Assembly: GCA_963638105.1 (NCBI GenBank)
Contig: CAVHPP010000008.1
Location: forward strand, 32,946-96,945
Source: CAG-217 sp963638105
GTDB taxonomy: Bacteria > Bacillota > Clostridia > Oscillospirales > Acutalibacteraceae
DNA length: 64,000 nt
Direction: 5' to 3'
Under the pieces are notes generated by a model that was given only the letters and a program-made list of their open reading frames with translations, ran no database searches and had not been told where the DNA came from. Below, piece by piece: positions 7,479-16,244 of the stretch (position 1 is its first letter; each line of letters starts with the position of its first letter). The position numbers and the translations under genes are program-made.

Positions 7479-7696
7479 TACTCTTGCTCCTGCAACCGGG
7501 CGCGCAGCGCGCGATTTTCGCTTTCCAGCGCTTCCAGCACGGCTATATTCTGCCGCAGCTCCCGATTGGCTTCTTTTAGTTGAAAGTCCAGATTTTTATT
7601 GACGATCTCCAGTCGCTGGCATTCAAAATTCACATCTTCCAGCGCAGCCATCAAGCGAGAGATCTCCGCTTGCAGGCGCTCTAAATCCGTTTGCAC
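7478..7696 (-). CDS. Small coiled-coil protein
   Basis: A 72-residue protein that is almost entirely heptad-patterned and charged (LERLQAEISRL through ALRARLQEQE), predicted to be one long coiled coil. It has no signal peptide and no known family that I recognise. AGGGGGAGTG lies upstream of the ATG. Its stop codon overlaps the ATG of the fumarase beta gene, which suggests translational coupling. It resembles small division or structural coiled coils in composition only. Confidence 0.55.
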   Translation of the reverse strand: MQTDLERLQAEISRLMAALEDVNFECQRLEIVNKNLDFQLKEANRELRQNIAVLEALESENRALRARLQEQE

Positions 7697-7726
7697 CGGA
7701 CACTCCCCCTCTCTTTAGGGACAAAC

Positions 7727-7750
7727 AGGAGGCGAAAAACCGCCTCCTGC
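7727..7750 (-). terminator. Hairpin after the first foldase gene
   Basis: CAGGAGGCG and CGCCTCCTG form a perfect 9-bp stem. The minus-strand tail is only TTTGTCCC, so termination may be partial and the coiled-coil and fumarase genes may be read through from 7760-9610. Confidence 0.55.
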
Positions 7751-7759
7751 AATGATCTG

Positions 7760-9610
7760 TTACATATCAATATCGGTGTCGATCTCAAAGTAGCGAGAGC
7801 CGAACCAATGCTCCTTAATGGAGTAGGATTTCTCCAGCGCCTTGGTATCTGCGTCACTGTCGGTAGAAGCCATGGCCTGCTGGGCGGTGTACTTCCATGC
7901 GGGCATATTTGTCTGCTTCACAAAGTACATAATATGATAGCCGTAGTCCGTCTGTACAATGGCCACATCGCCGCTCTTGCGGCTGCTGTCAAAGCACCAG
8001 TTGCCAAAGGAATTGACCATCTGACCGGGGTATACATTCTCATACAAACCGCCGTTGTTGGCGTTGTTGTCCGCAGAATTATCCTTCGCCAGCTGGGCAA
8101 AGGCGTCCTCGGTCTTCTTGCCGCTGTTATACTGGGCCAAAATCTTCTCGGCCTTCTTCTTGGCGGCGTTCCACTGCTTGGTGGTCGCCTTGGTGGCGGG
8201 AGTCTTGGCACTATCCGTCTCCGGCTTAATGAGAATGTGGCGTACATTAACGGTCTTGGTCTCAGACAGGGCCACCGGGCGCAGAACATACACCACAGAG
8301 GTGCTGTACTGCTTCACATCACCGGCCTTGCGATCCTTGCTGTACAGCCAGTCCAAACCGGGATACTTGGTGCTGTCCTTGCTGTCCGCAGTGGCAATGG
8401 CCATCTGCTGGTTCTTCAAGGTGGTCTTGGTCACATCCAGCTGGGTGGAATAACCGGCATCCTTATAGGCTTTCTTGTAGAAATCGGAGGAGGCATACGC
8501 GCTGCACAAAGCAGTGAAGTTGGAACCGTCGCTCTTCAACGCCTTGGCAAAGGCCTTGGCATCATCCTCGGTATCGCACTCAAAGGCACGAATGCTTACG
8601 CTCACCAAGTCGTCCCGATTTTCTTTAAGGTACTTATTATAGTCATCCTCGGAGTAGGTCTTGCTGGCTTTTTTGTCAGACAGATCACTCTTATAATTCT
8701 GGGCAATGTAGGCGATCTTAGCCTCCTGGCGGAAAGTCTTTTCCGTTACGCCGCGACCCATGGCCTTTACAAGGTAAGCGCTCAAGGTGTAGCCGTACTT
8801 ATGCGCCTGTTCCGTGTACTGCTTCATAGTATCATCAATGTCGCTCTGCTGCTCATCGGTGATTTTCGGCTCTTTGCCGTCGTTGGCCTTTACAGCCTCC
8901 AGGTAGTACATGTAATTGGACTTGATAGTCTCCAGCACTTCGTCGTGCAGGTACTGCAGCCAAGTGACTTCCTTATTGTCGTCATTCTTGGTGGTCTGCT
9001 TGGACAGGGGCTTGTCAAAGTCCACATCCAGGTGGTACTGGCTCAAATCCAGGCCGTACTGCTCGTACTTGCTCTGCTGGCTCTGCATATTGTTGTAAGT
9101 GGTAGCAAAGTAGTAGTTGTATGTACTTACTTTAATATTGGCCTTTTGATCCTTGCCGTCGGTAACGGTCAGCGCCGTCACCGTCTGGGCCGGCCAGCCC
9201 AGGTAGCTGATAAAGCCCTTTCGCACGGTACCGGTGGCCACATAGGTCACCAGCAGCGCCACTACAACTACCACCGCAACCACAGAGGTTACGATCTTCT
9301 TGGTGCGCCTGGCCATCTGCAAGGCGGCTTTTTTGCTGCCCAGTACAGCCAGCTGGCTTTGCAGTGCCTTGAGCTTTTGCTGCTCTTTTTCTTTCTTCTC
9401 GGTGTCGCTCTCTGCGGCAACGGCGGCCTTGGCAGCCTCGATTTCCTTTAAGAGCTTTTCCTTCTTGGCAGCTAACTTAGCTGCGTTCTTTTCTGCCTTT
9501 TTCGCAGCGGCCTGCTTTTTCTTCTCTGCCTTTTTGTTGTCGGCGTCGGAAGAAAGGGTCTTGCCGCCGGTCAAAAGATCGTCGTCCAGTTCTTTTTTGT
9601 CTTTTGCCAT
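7760..9610 (-). CDS. Membrane-anchored parvulin-type peptidyl-prolyl isomerase (foldase)
   Basis: A 616-residue protein. Residues 1 to about 104 are a Lys/Ala/Glu-rich cytoplasmic coiled coil, 106-124 a single membrane helix and the rest extracytoplasmic. A parvulin rotamase domain spans about 455-565, marked by VNVRHILIKPE and GYHIMYFV. The region before it is a helical SurA/PrsA-like chaperone part. Unlike PrsA it has no lipobox, so the long N-terminal tail stays inside the cell. It is expected to assist folding of exported proteins. A paralogue of almost equal length lies directly upstream (9772-11604), with its own promoter and terminator. The short IDTDIDM tail at the C-terminus is acidic. 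Confidence 0.85.
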   Translation of the reverse strand: MAKDKKELDDDLLTGGKTLSSDADNKKAEKKKQAAAKKAEKNAAKLAAKKEKLLKEIEAAKAAVAAESDTEKKEKEQQKLKALQSQLAVLGSKKAALQMARRTKKIVTSVVAVVVVVALLVTYVATGTVRKGFISYLGWPAQTVTALTVTDGKDQKANIKVSTYNYYFATTYNNMQSQQSKYEQYGLDLSQYHLDVDFDKPLSKQTTKNDDNKEVTWLQYLHDEVLETIKSNYMYYLEAVKANDGKEPKITDEQQSDIDDTMKQYTEQAHKYGYTLSAYLVKAMGRGVTEKTFRQEAKIAYIAQNYKSDLSDKKASKTYSEDDYNKYLKENRDDLVSVSIRAFECDTEDDAKAFAKALKSDGSNFTALCSAYASSDFYKKAYKDAGYSTQLDVTKTTLKNQQMAIATADSKDSTKYPGLDWLYSKDRKAGDVKQYSTSVVYVLRPVALSETKTVNVRHILIKPETDSAKTPATKATTKQWNAAKKKAEKILAQYNSGKKTEDAFAQLAKDNSADNNANNGGLYENVYPGQMVNSFGNWCFDSSRKSGDVAIVQTDYGYHIMYFVKQTNMPAWKYTAQQAMASTDSDADTKALEKSYSIKEHWFGSRYFEIDTDIDM

Positions 9611-9660
9611 TTGTCAATCATCCTTAATTCGTTAGAATTTACTAAAAACAATGCAAAGAT

Positions 9661-9689
9661 ATTTTACACTACTTGCTAAAATATTACAA
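9661..9689 (-). promoter_or_regulatory. Sigma-A-type promoter for the foldase gene at 7760-9610
   Basis: On the minus strand TTGTAA (9684-9689) and TAAAAT (9661-9666) are 17 bases apart, about 50 bases before the start codon. Confidence 0.5.
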
Positions 9690-9726
9690 GGGTTTTTTGT
9701 TTTTTTTCAATAAAATATACAAAAAG

Positions 9727-9752
9727 CAGGCGTTCTCCGGAGAGAGCGCCTG
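9727..9752 (-). terminator. Intrinsic terminator after the second foldase gene
   Basis: CAGGCGTTCTCC pairs imperfectly with AGAGAGCGCCTG; on the minus strand it is followed by CTTTTTGTA. It separates the two paralogous foldase genes. Confidence 0.75.
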
Positions 9753-9771
9753 TCCTCTTTTGGTTTTGGAA

Positions 9772-11604
9772 TTATTCGCCGGTGGTGCCGGAGGCAGCAG
9801 AGCTGCCGGCGGTGGTTTTCTCCTCCGGCTTAGCCTGGGTGGCCTTCTTCATCACCGTCTTGTGCTCCTTTACGGCACAGCCGTCAACCATCTGGGTCTC
9901 CCGGTCGGAGAGAATGTCCTTTTTACAGTTGTACTGGTACTGGGGACATTTGTCAATGAAATACATAATGTGGTAGCCGTACTTGGACTTTACAATGGCC
10001 ACATCGCCGTACTTGCGGCTGTCGTCCATAGCCCATTTCTCAAACTCGGCCACCATGGCGCCCTTTTTGGTGCCCTCAATCATACCGCCGAAAATGCCCT
10101 GACCGCCTGCGGAGGTGGAATTGGTATCGGCGCTGTTTTCCTCCGCCAACATGGCAAAATCATACTCGGTCTTGTCCGTCTTGTTGTACTGTGCCAGCAG
10201 CTTTTCAGCCTTTTCTTTGGCAGCTGCCCACTCTTTTTTGGTATACTTCTTCTCGGTGGAGGAGGTGCTGCTGTCCTTGCTGTCGTCCCCGGGAGTCACC
10301 AGCAGGTGCCGCACGGAGTACACGGTGGTCTCGTCCAGCTTAGGCGTGCCGGTCTTAATGAACAGATAGATAAATCCGTTTTCCTCGTCGCAGTAATAAG
10401 TGGTGTCGCCCACCTTGGTGCTGTCGTTAAACAGCCACTGGGTGGTCTCCTTGCCGTAGGAGGTGTCCTTGGCGGTCATGGTGTTCTCCACATACTCGCC
10501 AAGCCCATCCACAGCCTTGGCCTCATTCTCAAAGTAGCCGCCGGCTACATACTGCTTGATTAGATCCGCGCACACGGTGGGGATCATCTTTTTCATATCC
10601 TTTACGGAATGGATCTTGGTCAGGTACTCCTTTGCCTTTTTCACCGACGCTGCCTTGGTCTCTGCGCTGGTGGTGTCATAGGTCATCTCAATAAAGGCAA
10701 AGTTGCAGTTGTAATAATCTTTACTGTGCTCCTTATAGAACGCATTGTATTCCGCATCGCTGATGTTGGAACGAGTCAGCGTGTGGCGATAATAATTCTC
10801 TGCAATATACGCCTGCTCCTGCACGGTCTCCAGCGTGGCAGCGGTGCAGTAATCGCCGAAGTTCTTCGCAATATAATCGTCCAGGGACTGGTTGGCCTCG
10901 GAAGCGCTGGACTTTAAGCTGTCCATCTGCTCCTTGATGCTCTTCTTCTGATCCGCCGTCAGGGTAATGCCCGCTGCCTGCCCGGCCTCATAATACGAGG
11001 TCACATACTGGATCTGATCCACGGTCTTGTCCTTGAACATTTGCAACCATGTAATCTTCTCCCCATCGGAATCGGTCACATACTGCTTGCTGTAATCCTT
11101 GGTGGAGTCCAAGTCATAGTAGCCGTAATTGGCGTAGTTCAGGTAGTTCTGAACGATACGGGAATAATAGTAGTTGTATGCGCCCAGAGACACTTTTGTC
11201 TCACCCACCGTCAGAGCCGTGCCGCCGGGATTGAGCATTTCGCCCTCTTTGCCGTTAGGCACGGTGTAGTAGCGCACACCCAACACCGCCAATACAGCCA
11301 CCACGGCTGCAAACAGCAGACAAAACAGGGTGATCTTCAGGGGTGCCGTACGCACGGTAATCTGCTTTTCGCCGCTGTTTACTGCGGCGTCGGCAGCAGG
11401 TACAGACTCTACCGGGCGAGGCTTCTCCGCCGGCATCTGGATCTCAAACTGATCATCGGCCAGAAAATTGTCATCCAAAGTAGGCGCCTGCGCCTCAAAT
11501 TCCCAATTGTCATTTTCCTCATAACGCACAGAGGGCTTGGTTGCTTCCGGCGGTGCCGTATCCTTCTGCGGCTCATCACCGGACCATTTTTTCTCGTCGT
11601 CCAT
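9772..11604 (-). CDS. Second membrane-anchored parvulin-type foldase (paralogue)
   Basis: A 610-residue protein with the same architecture as its neighbour at 7760-9610 but a different N-terminus: about 90 acidic/proline-rich residues, a membrane helix at 91-110 (ITLFCLLFAAVVAVLAVL), a helical chaperone region and a parvulin domain marked by VYSVRHLLVTPGD (about residue 427) and GYHIMYFID. It ends in a Thr/Gly/Ser-rich tail. Shared elements include YNYYYSRIV versus YNYYFATTY soon after the membrane helix and the KKEWAAAKEKAEKLLAQYN block, showing an old tandem duplication. It is expected to fold or isomerise secreted proteins on the outer membrane face. Client specificity probably differs from its paralogue, but nothing here tells which clients. 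Confidence 0.85.
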   Translation of the reverse strand: MDDEKKWSGDEPQKDTAPPEATKPSVRYEENDNWEFEAQAPTLDDNFLADDQFEIQMPAEKPRPVESVPAADAAVNSGEKQITVRTAPLKITLFCLLFAAVVAVLAVLGVRYYTVPNGKEGEMLNPGGTALTVGETKVSLGAYNYYYSRIVQNYLNYANYGYYDLDSTKDYSKQYVTDSDGEKITWLQMFKDKTVDQIQYVTSYYEAGQAAGITLTADQKKSIKEQMDSLKSSASEANQSLDDYIAKNFGDYCTAATLETVQEQAYIAENYYRHTLTRSNISDAEYNAFYKEHSKDYYNCNFAFIEMTYDTTSAETKAASVKKAKEYLTKIHSVKDMKKMIPTVCADLIKQYVAGGYFENEAKAVDGLGEYVENTMTAKDTSYGKETTQWLFNDSTKVGDTTYYCDEENGFIYLFIKTGTPKLDETTVYSVRHLLVTPGDDSKDSSTSSTEKKYTKKEWAAAKEKAEKLLAQYNKTDKTEYDFAMLAEENSADTNSTSAGGQGIFGGMIEGTKKGAMVAEFEKWAMDDSRKYGDVAIVKSKYGYHIMYFIDKCPQYQYNCKKDILSDRETQMVDGCAVKEHKTVMKKATQAKPEEKTTAGSSAASGTTGE

Positions 11605-11637
11605 AGAACAATGCTCCTTTGTTTCAATGTCTTATCA

Positions 11638-11666
11638 ATTATACTATACTTAGACTGCGGTTGCAA
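11638..11666 (-). promoter_or_regulatory. Sigma-A-type promoter for the foldase gene at 9772-11604
   Basis: On the minus strand TTGCAA (11661-11666) and TATAAT (11638-11643) with 17-base spacing; AAAGGAG follows before the ATG. Confidence 0.75.
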
Positions 11667-11713
11667 CCTTTCTTTGCCGATGAAGGTGTAAACAATCTGT
11701 AAATCCCCCGCCC

Positions 11714-11742
11714 TTGCAAAATTCGCTGTCTTGTAGTAATAT
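11714..11742 (+). promoter_or_regulatory. Candidate promoter for the O-antigen-ligase-like gene
   Basis: TTGCAA (11714-11719) and TAATAT (11737-11742) with 17-base spacing, divergent from the foldase promoter. Confidence 0.45.
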
Positions 11743-11793
11743 AGGGGCAGAAAACGCCAAGAAAAGTGCAGCCCCCCTGCACGGAGAGTGTAT

Positions 11794-13161
11794 ATGAAAG
11801 AAAAACTTGCCGCGCTGAAAATCGAATATCGCACCAACCCGGGCTGGTGTTGGCTCATTGCCATCCTGTTTCTCTTTCCCCTGCTGCCGGAGTATGTAAG
11901 TCCCTTTATTCTGTTTGCGGGCTTTATCGTCTTTAAGGTGCAATGGAGCCGGGAGGGGCGAAAGGCCAAGGTGGGCACCATTGGCAAATTGATGATGCTG
12001 TTTATGGGCTATGCCCTTCTCAGTACCCTTTGGTCCCCCACGCCGTTCTCCACCTTTTCCACCGCCGCGCTGTGGTGGGGTATGTTTCTGCTCCAGGTGA
12101 TGATCTACAACTTGGCCCGCAGCCGGGACAAAATCGACGCCCTGCTGCAAACCTGCACTGCCAGCGCCTGCGTCAACGGCGTAATCGGCACCTTGCAGAT
12201 CTGCGGCTACACCCTGAACCGCTACGATTATATTCCGGACAGTGCTGTGCTGGTGACCCCGCTGTATAAGGGACTGGACAAGTTCGTTTACACCCACCTG
12301 CCCTTTGCCATCAGCACCAAGACCTTTGACTCCCGAGCCAGCGGCACTTTTTCCAATCCCAATCTGCTGGCCACCCAAATGGTGATCGCCTACCCCATTT
12401 CCATTTACCTGTTCTTAAACGCCAAAACGAAAAAGCAGAAAGTGCTGTGCTTTCTTGCCAATGTGCTTATCAGTGCCGGGCTCAGTTCCACCCTGACCCG
12501 CGCCGGCTGCGTGATTGCTTTGGCCGGCTGGGTCTTTATGTTCATTGTACTGTGCCGCCGGTACTGGAAGCAAATGCTCACCATCTTCCTGCCCACCATT
12601 GCGGTGATCGTGCCCTCCGTTCTCACCCGGTACGGCATTATCTTCTCCTCCGGGGGCAACGGCGAGGCCAAAAAGTCCTCTGTGGCGCATTTTAATATTT
12701 GGGAAAGCCTGATCGACTATGTGCTCTCCCACACCCGGGCATTTTTTATCGGCACCGGCTTCGGCTGCGAGGAAACCGGCAACATTCTCAAGTATATGTA
12801 CAATCTGGACAAACCCCACGCCCACAATTTTGTCATTGAATTTTGGGTAGAACTGGGGGTGGTCGGCATTATTCTGCTGGGCATTCTCTTGATTTGGAGC
12901 GCCGGCAAACTGCTGGAAATCAACACCAACAATTCCAGAAAGCTGACCCTTGTATTTTGTGTATTCACCTCCCTGGTGCTGTACCTGGGCTTTGGCCTGT
13001 CGGACTTTATTTTCAACTCCCCCAAGCAAATGATCTTTTTGTTCCTGCTGCTGGGGCTGACCCAATCCATCAGCTACTGCTACGACAAGACCGTCATTAC
13101 AGACGCCCGCACCCTGGAACGAGCCGCCCGCAAAGAGATCCGCAACACCTTAAACCAATAA
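11794..13161 (+). CDS. O-antigen ligase / polymerase-like (Wzy_C) membrane protein
   Basis: A 455-residue polytopic protein with about ten to twelve hydrophobic segments and a large loop after residue 280. The motif FSNPNLLATQMVIAYPISIYLF and the late PHAHNFVIEFWVELGVVGIILL are typical of the Wzy_C / O-antigen ligase superfamily, which transfers or polymerises lipid-linked glycans on the outer membrane face. In a Gram-positive cell the product is more likely a wall or capsular polysaccharide, or a protein glycan, than lipopolysaccharide. ATG 11794 follows GGAGAG by five bases; GTG 11788 is in frame but sits in the ribosome site. It stands alone, with no glycosyltransferase genes beside it, so its substrate cannot be inferred. 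Confidence 0.8.
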   Translation: MKEKLAALKIEYRTNPGWCWLIAILFLFPLLPEYVSPFILFAGFIVFKVQWSREGRKAKVGTIGKLMMLFMGYALLSTLWSPTPFSTFSTAALWWGMFLLQVMIYNLARSRDKIDALLQTCTASACVNGVIGTLQICGYTLNRYDYIPDSAVLVTPLYKGLDKFVYTHLPFAISTKTFDSRASGTFSNPNLLATQMVIAYPISIYLFLNAKTKKQKVLCFLANVLISAGLSSTLTRAGCVIALAGWVFMFIVLCRRYWKQMLTIFLPTIAVIVPSVLTRYGIIFSSGGNGEAKKSSVAHFNIWESLIDYVLSHTRAFFIGTGFGCEETGNILKYMYNLDKPHAHNFVIEFWVELGVVGIILLGILLIWSAGKLLEINTNNSRKLTLVFCVFTSLVLYLGFGLSDFIFNSPKQMIFLFLLLGLTQSISYCYDKTVITDARTLERAARKEIRNTLNQ

Positions 13162-13168
13162 GCAAGAG

Positions 13169-13200
13169 CCGTCTGCCTTGGGCAGACGGTTTTTCATTTT
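13169..13200 (+). terminator. Intrinsic terminator after the O-antigen-ligase-like gene
   Basis: CCGTCTGCC and GGCAGACGG form a 9-bp stem with a 3-base loop, followed by TTTTTCATTTT. Confidence 0.9.
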
Positions 13201-13219
13201 AATTTTTAGCAAAGGTATA

Positions 13220-13248
13220 TTGCAAATCCCGTATGAAAGTGGTATGAT
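13220..13248 (+). promoter_or_regulatory. Sigma-A-type promoter for trkA-trkH
   Basis: TTGCAA (13220-13225) and TATGAT (13243-13248) with 17-base spacing. Confidence 0.6.
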
Positions 13249-13302
13249 TTGGGGCAGTATAGGTTTGTAATTCTACTAAATCTAATTAAATGAGGAAAAA
13301 GA

Positions 13303-14661
13303 ATGAATATTATTGTTGTTGGCTGTGGTAAGATCGGCTCCACCTTGGTGGAGAGCCTGTCTGCCGAGGGGCACGATGTGGTGGCGCTGGAAAAGGACGC
13401 CCACGTTCTGGAACAGATCACCAATATGTATGATGTGATGGGTGTCTGCGGCAATGGTGCCGACTGTGAGACCCTGGAGGAAGCAGCGGTAGACAAGGCG
13501 GAACTGGTGGTGGCTGCCACCGGCTCGGACGAGATGAATATGCTGTGCTGCTTTTTTGCCCGCAAAATGGGCGCCAAGCACACCATCGCCCGGGTGCGTA
13601 ACCCGGAGTACAACGACCGTTCCCTTGGCTTTATGCGCCAACAGCTGAACCTTTCCATGTCCATCAACCCGGAGCTGCTTACCGCACAGGAGCTGTTTAA
13701 CACGCTTAAAGTGCCCTCTGCGGTGAAGATTGAATACTTCTCCGGGCGAAATTTTGAAATGGCAGAGTTGCGCCTGCGGGAGAACTCTATACTGGACGGC
13801 ATTCGCCTGATCGACCTGCAAAAGAAGTACCATACCCGGGTGCTGATCTGCGCCGTGCGCCGGGGAGAACAGGTGTTTATCCCCGACGGCAACTTTGTTC
13901 TCCGCGGGGGCGACAAAATCAGCCTGACCGCATCTCCCGCTGAAGTTCAAAAGCTGCTCAAGCGTTTGGGCGTACTGCGCAAGCAGGCCAGAGATGTGAT
14001 GATTCTGGGCGGCAGCCGCACAGCCTTTTACTTAGCGAAAATGCTCTCTAACACCGGCAACAATGTTAAGATCATCGACCAAAACCGGGCACGCTGCCGG
14101 GATCTGTGCGACGCCCTGCCAAATGCTGTGATCATTAACGGCGACGGCTCCCAGCAGGAGCTATTGTTGGAAGAGGGACTGCGTTCTATGGACGCCTTTG
14201 TGGCAATCACCGGCATTGACGAGGAGAACATTTTAATGTCCCTGTTTGCCGCGTCCCAAAATGTACCCAAGGTGATCTCCAAGGTCAACCGCAACGAGCT
14301 GGGCGATATGGCGGAGAAACTGGGATTAGACTGCCTGGTATCGCCTAAAGACATCACCTCCGATGTGGTGGTTCGCTACGCCCGCGCCCTGCGCAACTCC
14401 CAGGACAGCAATATGGAAACGATGTATAAAATTATGGACGGCAAAGCGGAGGCGCTGGAGTTCAAGGTCTGCGGCAACTCTGCCGTAACCCAAACGGCGC
14501 TGAAAGACCTGACATTAAAGCCGAACACCCTGATTGCCGGGATCATTCGAGGCAGAAAAACCATTATCCCCACCGGCGAAGACAAGATTATGCCCGGAGA
14601 CAAAGTCGTGGTGCTGGCTGCCAATCGCCGTTTGCACGACCTGACAGATATTATTAAATAA
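13303..14661 (+). CDS. trkA: Trk potassium uptake protein TrkA
   Basis: A 452-residue peripheral regulator with two tandem RCK units. The first begins MNIIVVGCGKIGSTL, a Rossmann GxGxxG nucleotide site, and has EKDAHVLEQI and the TrkA_N core; the second begins VMILGGSRTAFYLAKML at about residue 230. Each is followed by a TrkA_C subdomain (NFVLRGGDKISLTAS; TIIPTGEDKIMPGDKVVVLA). TrkA binds NAD(H) or ATP and gates the TrkH channel. trkH follows 20 bp later in the same unit. The length is normal for the double-RCK family. The second RCK has GGSRTA in place of the GxGxxG glycines, so nucleotide affinity may differ between the halves. Confidence 0.95.
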   Translation: MNIIVVGCGKIGSTLVESLSAEGHDVVALEKDAHVLEQITNMYDVMGVCGNGADCETLEEAAVDKAELVVAATGSDEMNMLCCFFARKMGAKHTIARVRNPEYNDRSLGFMRQQLNLSMSINPELLTAQELFNTLKVPSAVKIEYFSGRNFEMAELRLRENSILDGIRLIDLQKKYHTRVLICAVRRGEQVFIPDGNFVLRGGDKISLTASPAEVQKLLKRLGVLRKQARDVMILGGSRTAFYLAKMLSNTGNNVKIIDQNRARCRDLCDALPNAVIINGDGSQQELLLEEGLRSMDAFVAITGIDEENILMSLFAASQNVPKVISKVNRNELGDMAEKLGLDCLVSPKDITSDVVVRYARALRNSQDSNMETMYKIMDGKAEALEFKVCGNSAVTQTALKDLTLKPNTLIAGIIRGRKTIIPTGEDKIMPGDKVVVLAANRRLHDLTDIIK

Positions 14662-14681
14662 GGATTAGAGGAACAGAAACC

Positions 14682-16124
14682 ATGAACCGTAAAATGGTAT
14701 TTTACATGATCGGCAAGATCGTTCAGGCGGAGGCAGCCATGCTGCTGTTGCCGCTGGCGGTGGCGCTCCTCTATAAAGAAACGCCGCTGCCCTTTCTCAT
14801 CACCATTGGCATAGCCCTGGTACTGGGTATCGCCCTGTCGCTGATTTTTAAGCCTAAAAACCGGGTGATCTACGCCAAAGAGGGCTTTGTAATCGTGGCT
14901 TTTGCCTGGATTGCCCTGTCCCTGATCGGTTGTATTCCCTTTGTTCTCAGCGGTGCGCTGCCCAACTTCTTTGACGCCTTTTTTGAGACAGTCAGCGGCT
15001 TTACCACCACCGGCGCCTCGGTAATGACCGATGTGGAATCCATGCCCCACGGCGTGCTGATGTGGCGCAGCTTTACCCACTGGGTGGGCGGTATGGGTGT
15101 GCTTGTCTTTATTATGGCCATCATTCCCTCGGTTACGGATCGCTCCATTCATATACTGCGGGCGGAAATGCCCGGTCCCATTGTAGGCAAGCTGGTGCCT
15201 CGGGCCAAACAGACCGCGCGTATTCTCTATCTGATTTATGTTATTCTCACCGCAGCGGAAGTCATTTTCCTGGTGTGCGGCAAAATGCCGCTGTTTGACG
15301 CACTGGTGCATGCTTTTGGCACCGCAGGCACCGGCGGCTTTGGCATTAAAGCAGACAGTATCGGCAGCTACTCCACCTATTGTCAGGTGGTCATTACCGT
15401 GTTTATGCTGCTGTTCGGCGTCAACTTTAACCTGTATTACCTGGCACTGCTGCGCAACTTCCGCTCTGTATTCAAAAGTCGGGAGCTGTGGTGCTACCTG
15501 GGTATCTTCGGTGTGGCTACGGCCCTGATCACCGCCAATATCTACAATCTGTACCACAGCGTGGGCAAGGCATTGCAGCTGTCCACCTTCCAAGTGGCGT
15601 CTATTCTGACCACCACCGGCTACTCTACGGCAGACTTCGACCTGTGGCCGGATCTGTCCCGATCCATTTTATTCCTACTGATGTTTGTAGGCGGCTGTGC
15701 CGGTTCTACTGCCGGTGGACTAAAGGTCTCTCGCGTAATGCTGCTGTTTAAGCTCATCCGCCGGGAACTGCGCCACATGCTGCACCCCCGCTCCGTAGGC
15801 GTAGTCAAATTAGAGGGTAAACGAGTGGACAACGCTACCTTAAACGGCGTCAGCGCCTACTTTCCCATTTATATGGCCTTCACCGCCGGGATCTTTCTGA
15901 TCCTGTCAATGGAGCCGAACTTTAATGTGGAGAGCAACCTGTCCGCCGCCGTGTCCTGCTTTAACAACATCGGCCCCGGCCTGGGGCTGGTAGGCCCGGC
16001 GCAAAGCTATGCCGGGTACTCGGACCTGTCCAAATTTGTCCTGTCCATGGCAATGCTGCTGGGGCGGTTGGAAATCTTCCCGGTCTGGTTTGCACTCTCT
16101 CCCTCCACCTGGTCCAAAAAATAA
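14682..16124 (+). CDS. trkH: Trk potassium uptake channel TrkH
   Basis: A 480-residue membrane protein with the four pore-loop repeats of the TrkH/KtrB family: FTTTGAS, GTAGTGGFG, LTTTGYST and the fourth NNIGPGLG, plus FVGGCAGSTAGGLKV. These loops line a single K+ pathway. About ten membrane segments are evident. It is translated 20 bp after trkA from a GGATTAGAGGA leader. TrkH admits K+ (and some Na+) down the electrochemical gradient under TrkA control. Selectivity-loop glycines are all present. It is a complete two-component K+ uptake system, useful under osmotic or acid stress; the antiporter at 39510-41207 may be its efflux counterpart (inference). Confidence 0.95.
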   Translation: MNRKMVFYMIGKIVQAEAAMLLLPLAVALLYKETPLPFLITIGIALVLGIALSLIFKPKNRVIYAKEGFVIVAFAWIALSLIGCIPFVLSGALPNFFDAFFETVSGFTTTGASVMTDVESMPHGVLMWRSFTHWVGGMGVLVFIMAIIPSVTDRSIHILRAEMPGPIVGKLVPRAKQTARILYLIYVILTAAEVIFLVCGKMPLFDALVHAFGTAGTGGFGIKADSIGSYSTYCQVVITVFMLLFGVNFNLYYLALLRNFRSVFKSRELWCYLGIFGVATALITANIYNLYHSVGKALQLSTFQVASILTTTGYSTADFDLWPDLSRSILFLLMFVGGCAGSTAGGLKVSRVMLLFKLIRRELRHMLHPRSVGVVKLEGKRVDNATLNGVSAYFPIYMAFTAGIFLILSMEPNFNVESNLSAAVSCFNNIGPGLGLVGPAQSYAGYSDLSKFVLSMAMLLGRLEIFPVWFALSPSTWSKK

Positions 16125-16170
16125 AATAACCCAAGCAAAAATACCGAAGTCCGTAAAATACAGACAACAA

Positions 16171-16222
16171 AAAAGAGCCCTCTTGATGTAAAATATATAC
16201 CAAGAGGGCTTTATATTTTTTG
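16171..16222 (+). terminator. Intrinsic terminator after trkH
   Basis: AGCCCTCTTG (16176-16185) and CAAGAGGGCT (16201-16210) form a 10-bp stem, followed by TTATATTTTTT. Confidence 0.85.
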
Positions 16223-16244
16223 CCGCTTTGCGCACACTAAGAAT

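Noticed and set aside
7691..9451. 586-codon plus-strand open frame
   Set aside because: It is a mirror of the foldase gene on the other strand; the parvulin motifs belong to the minus-strand frame and the hydrophobic plus-strand product has no family features.
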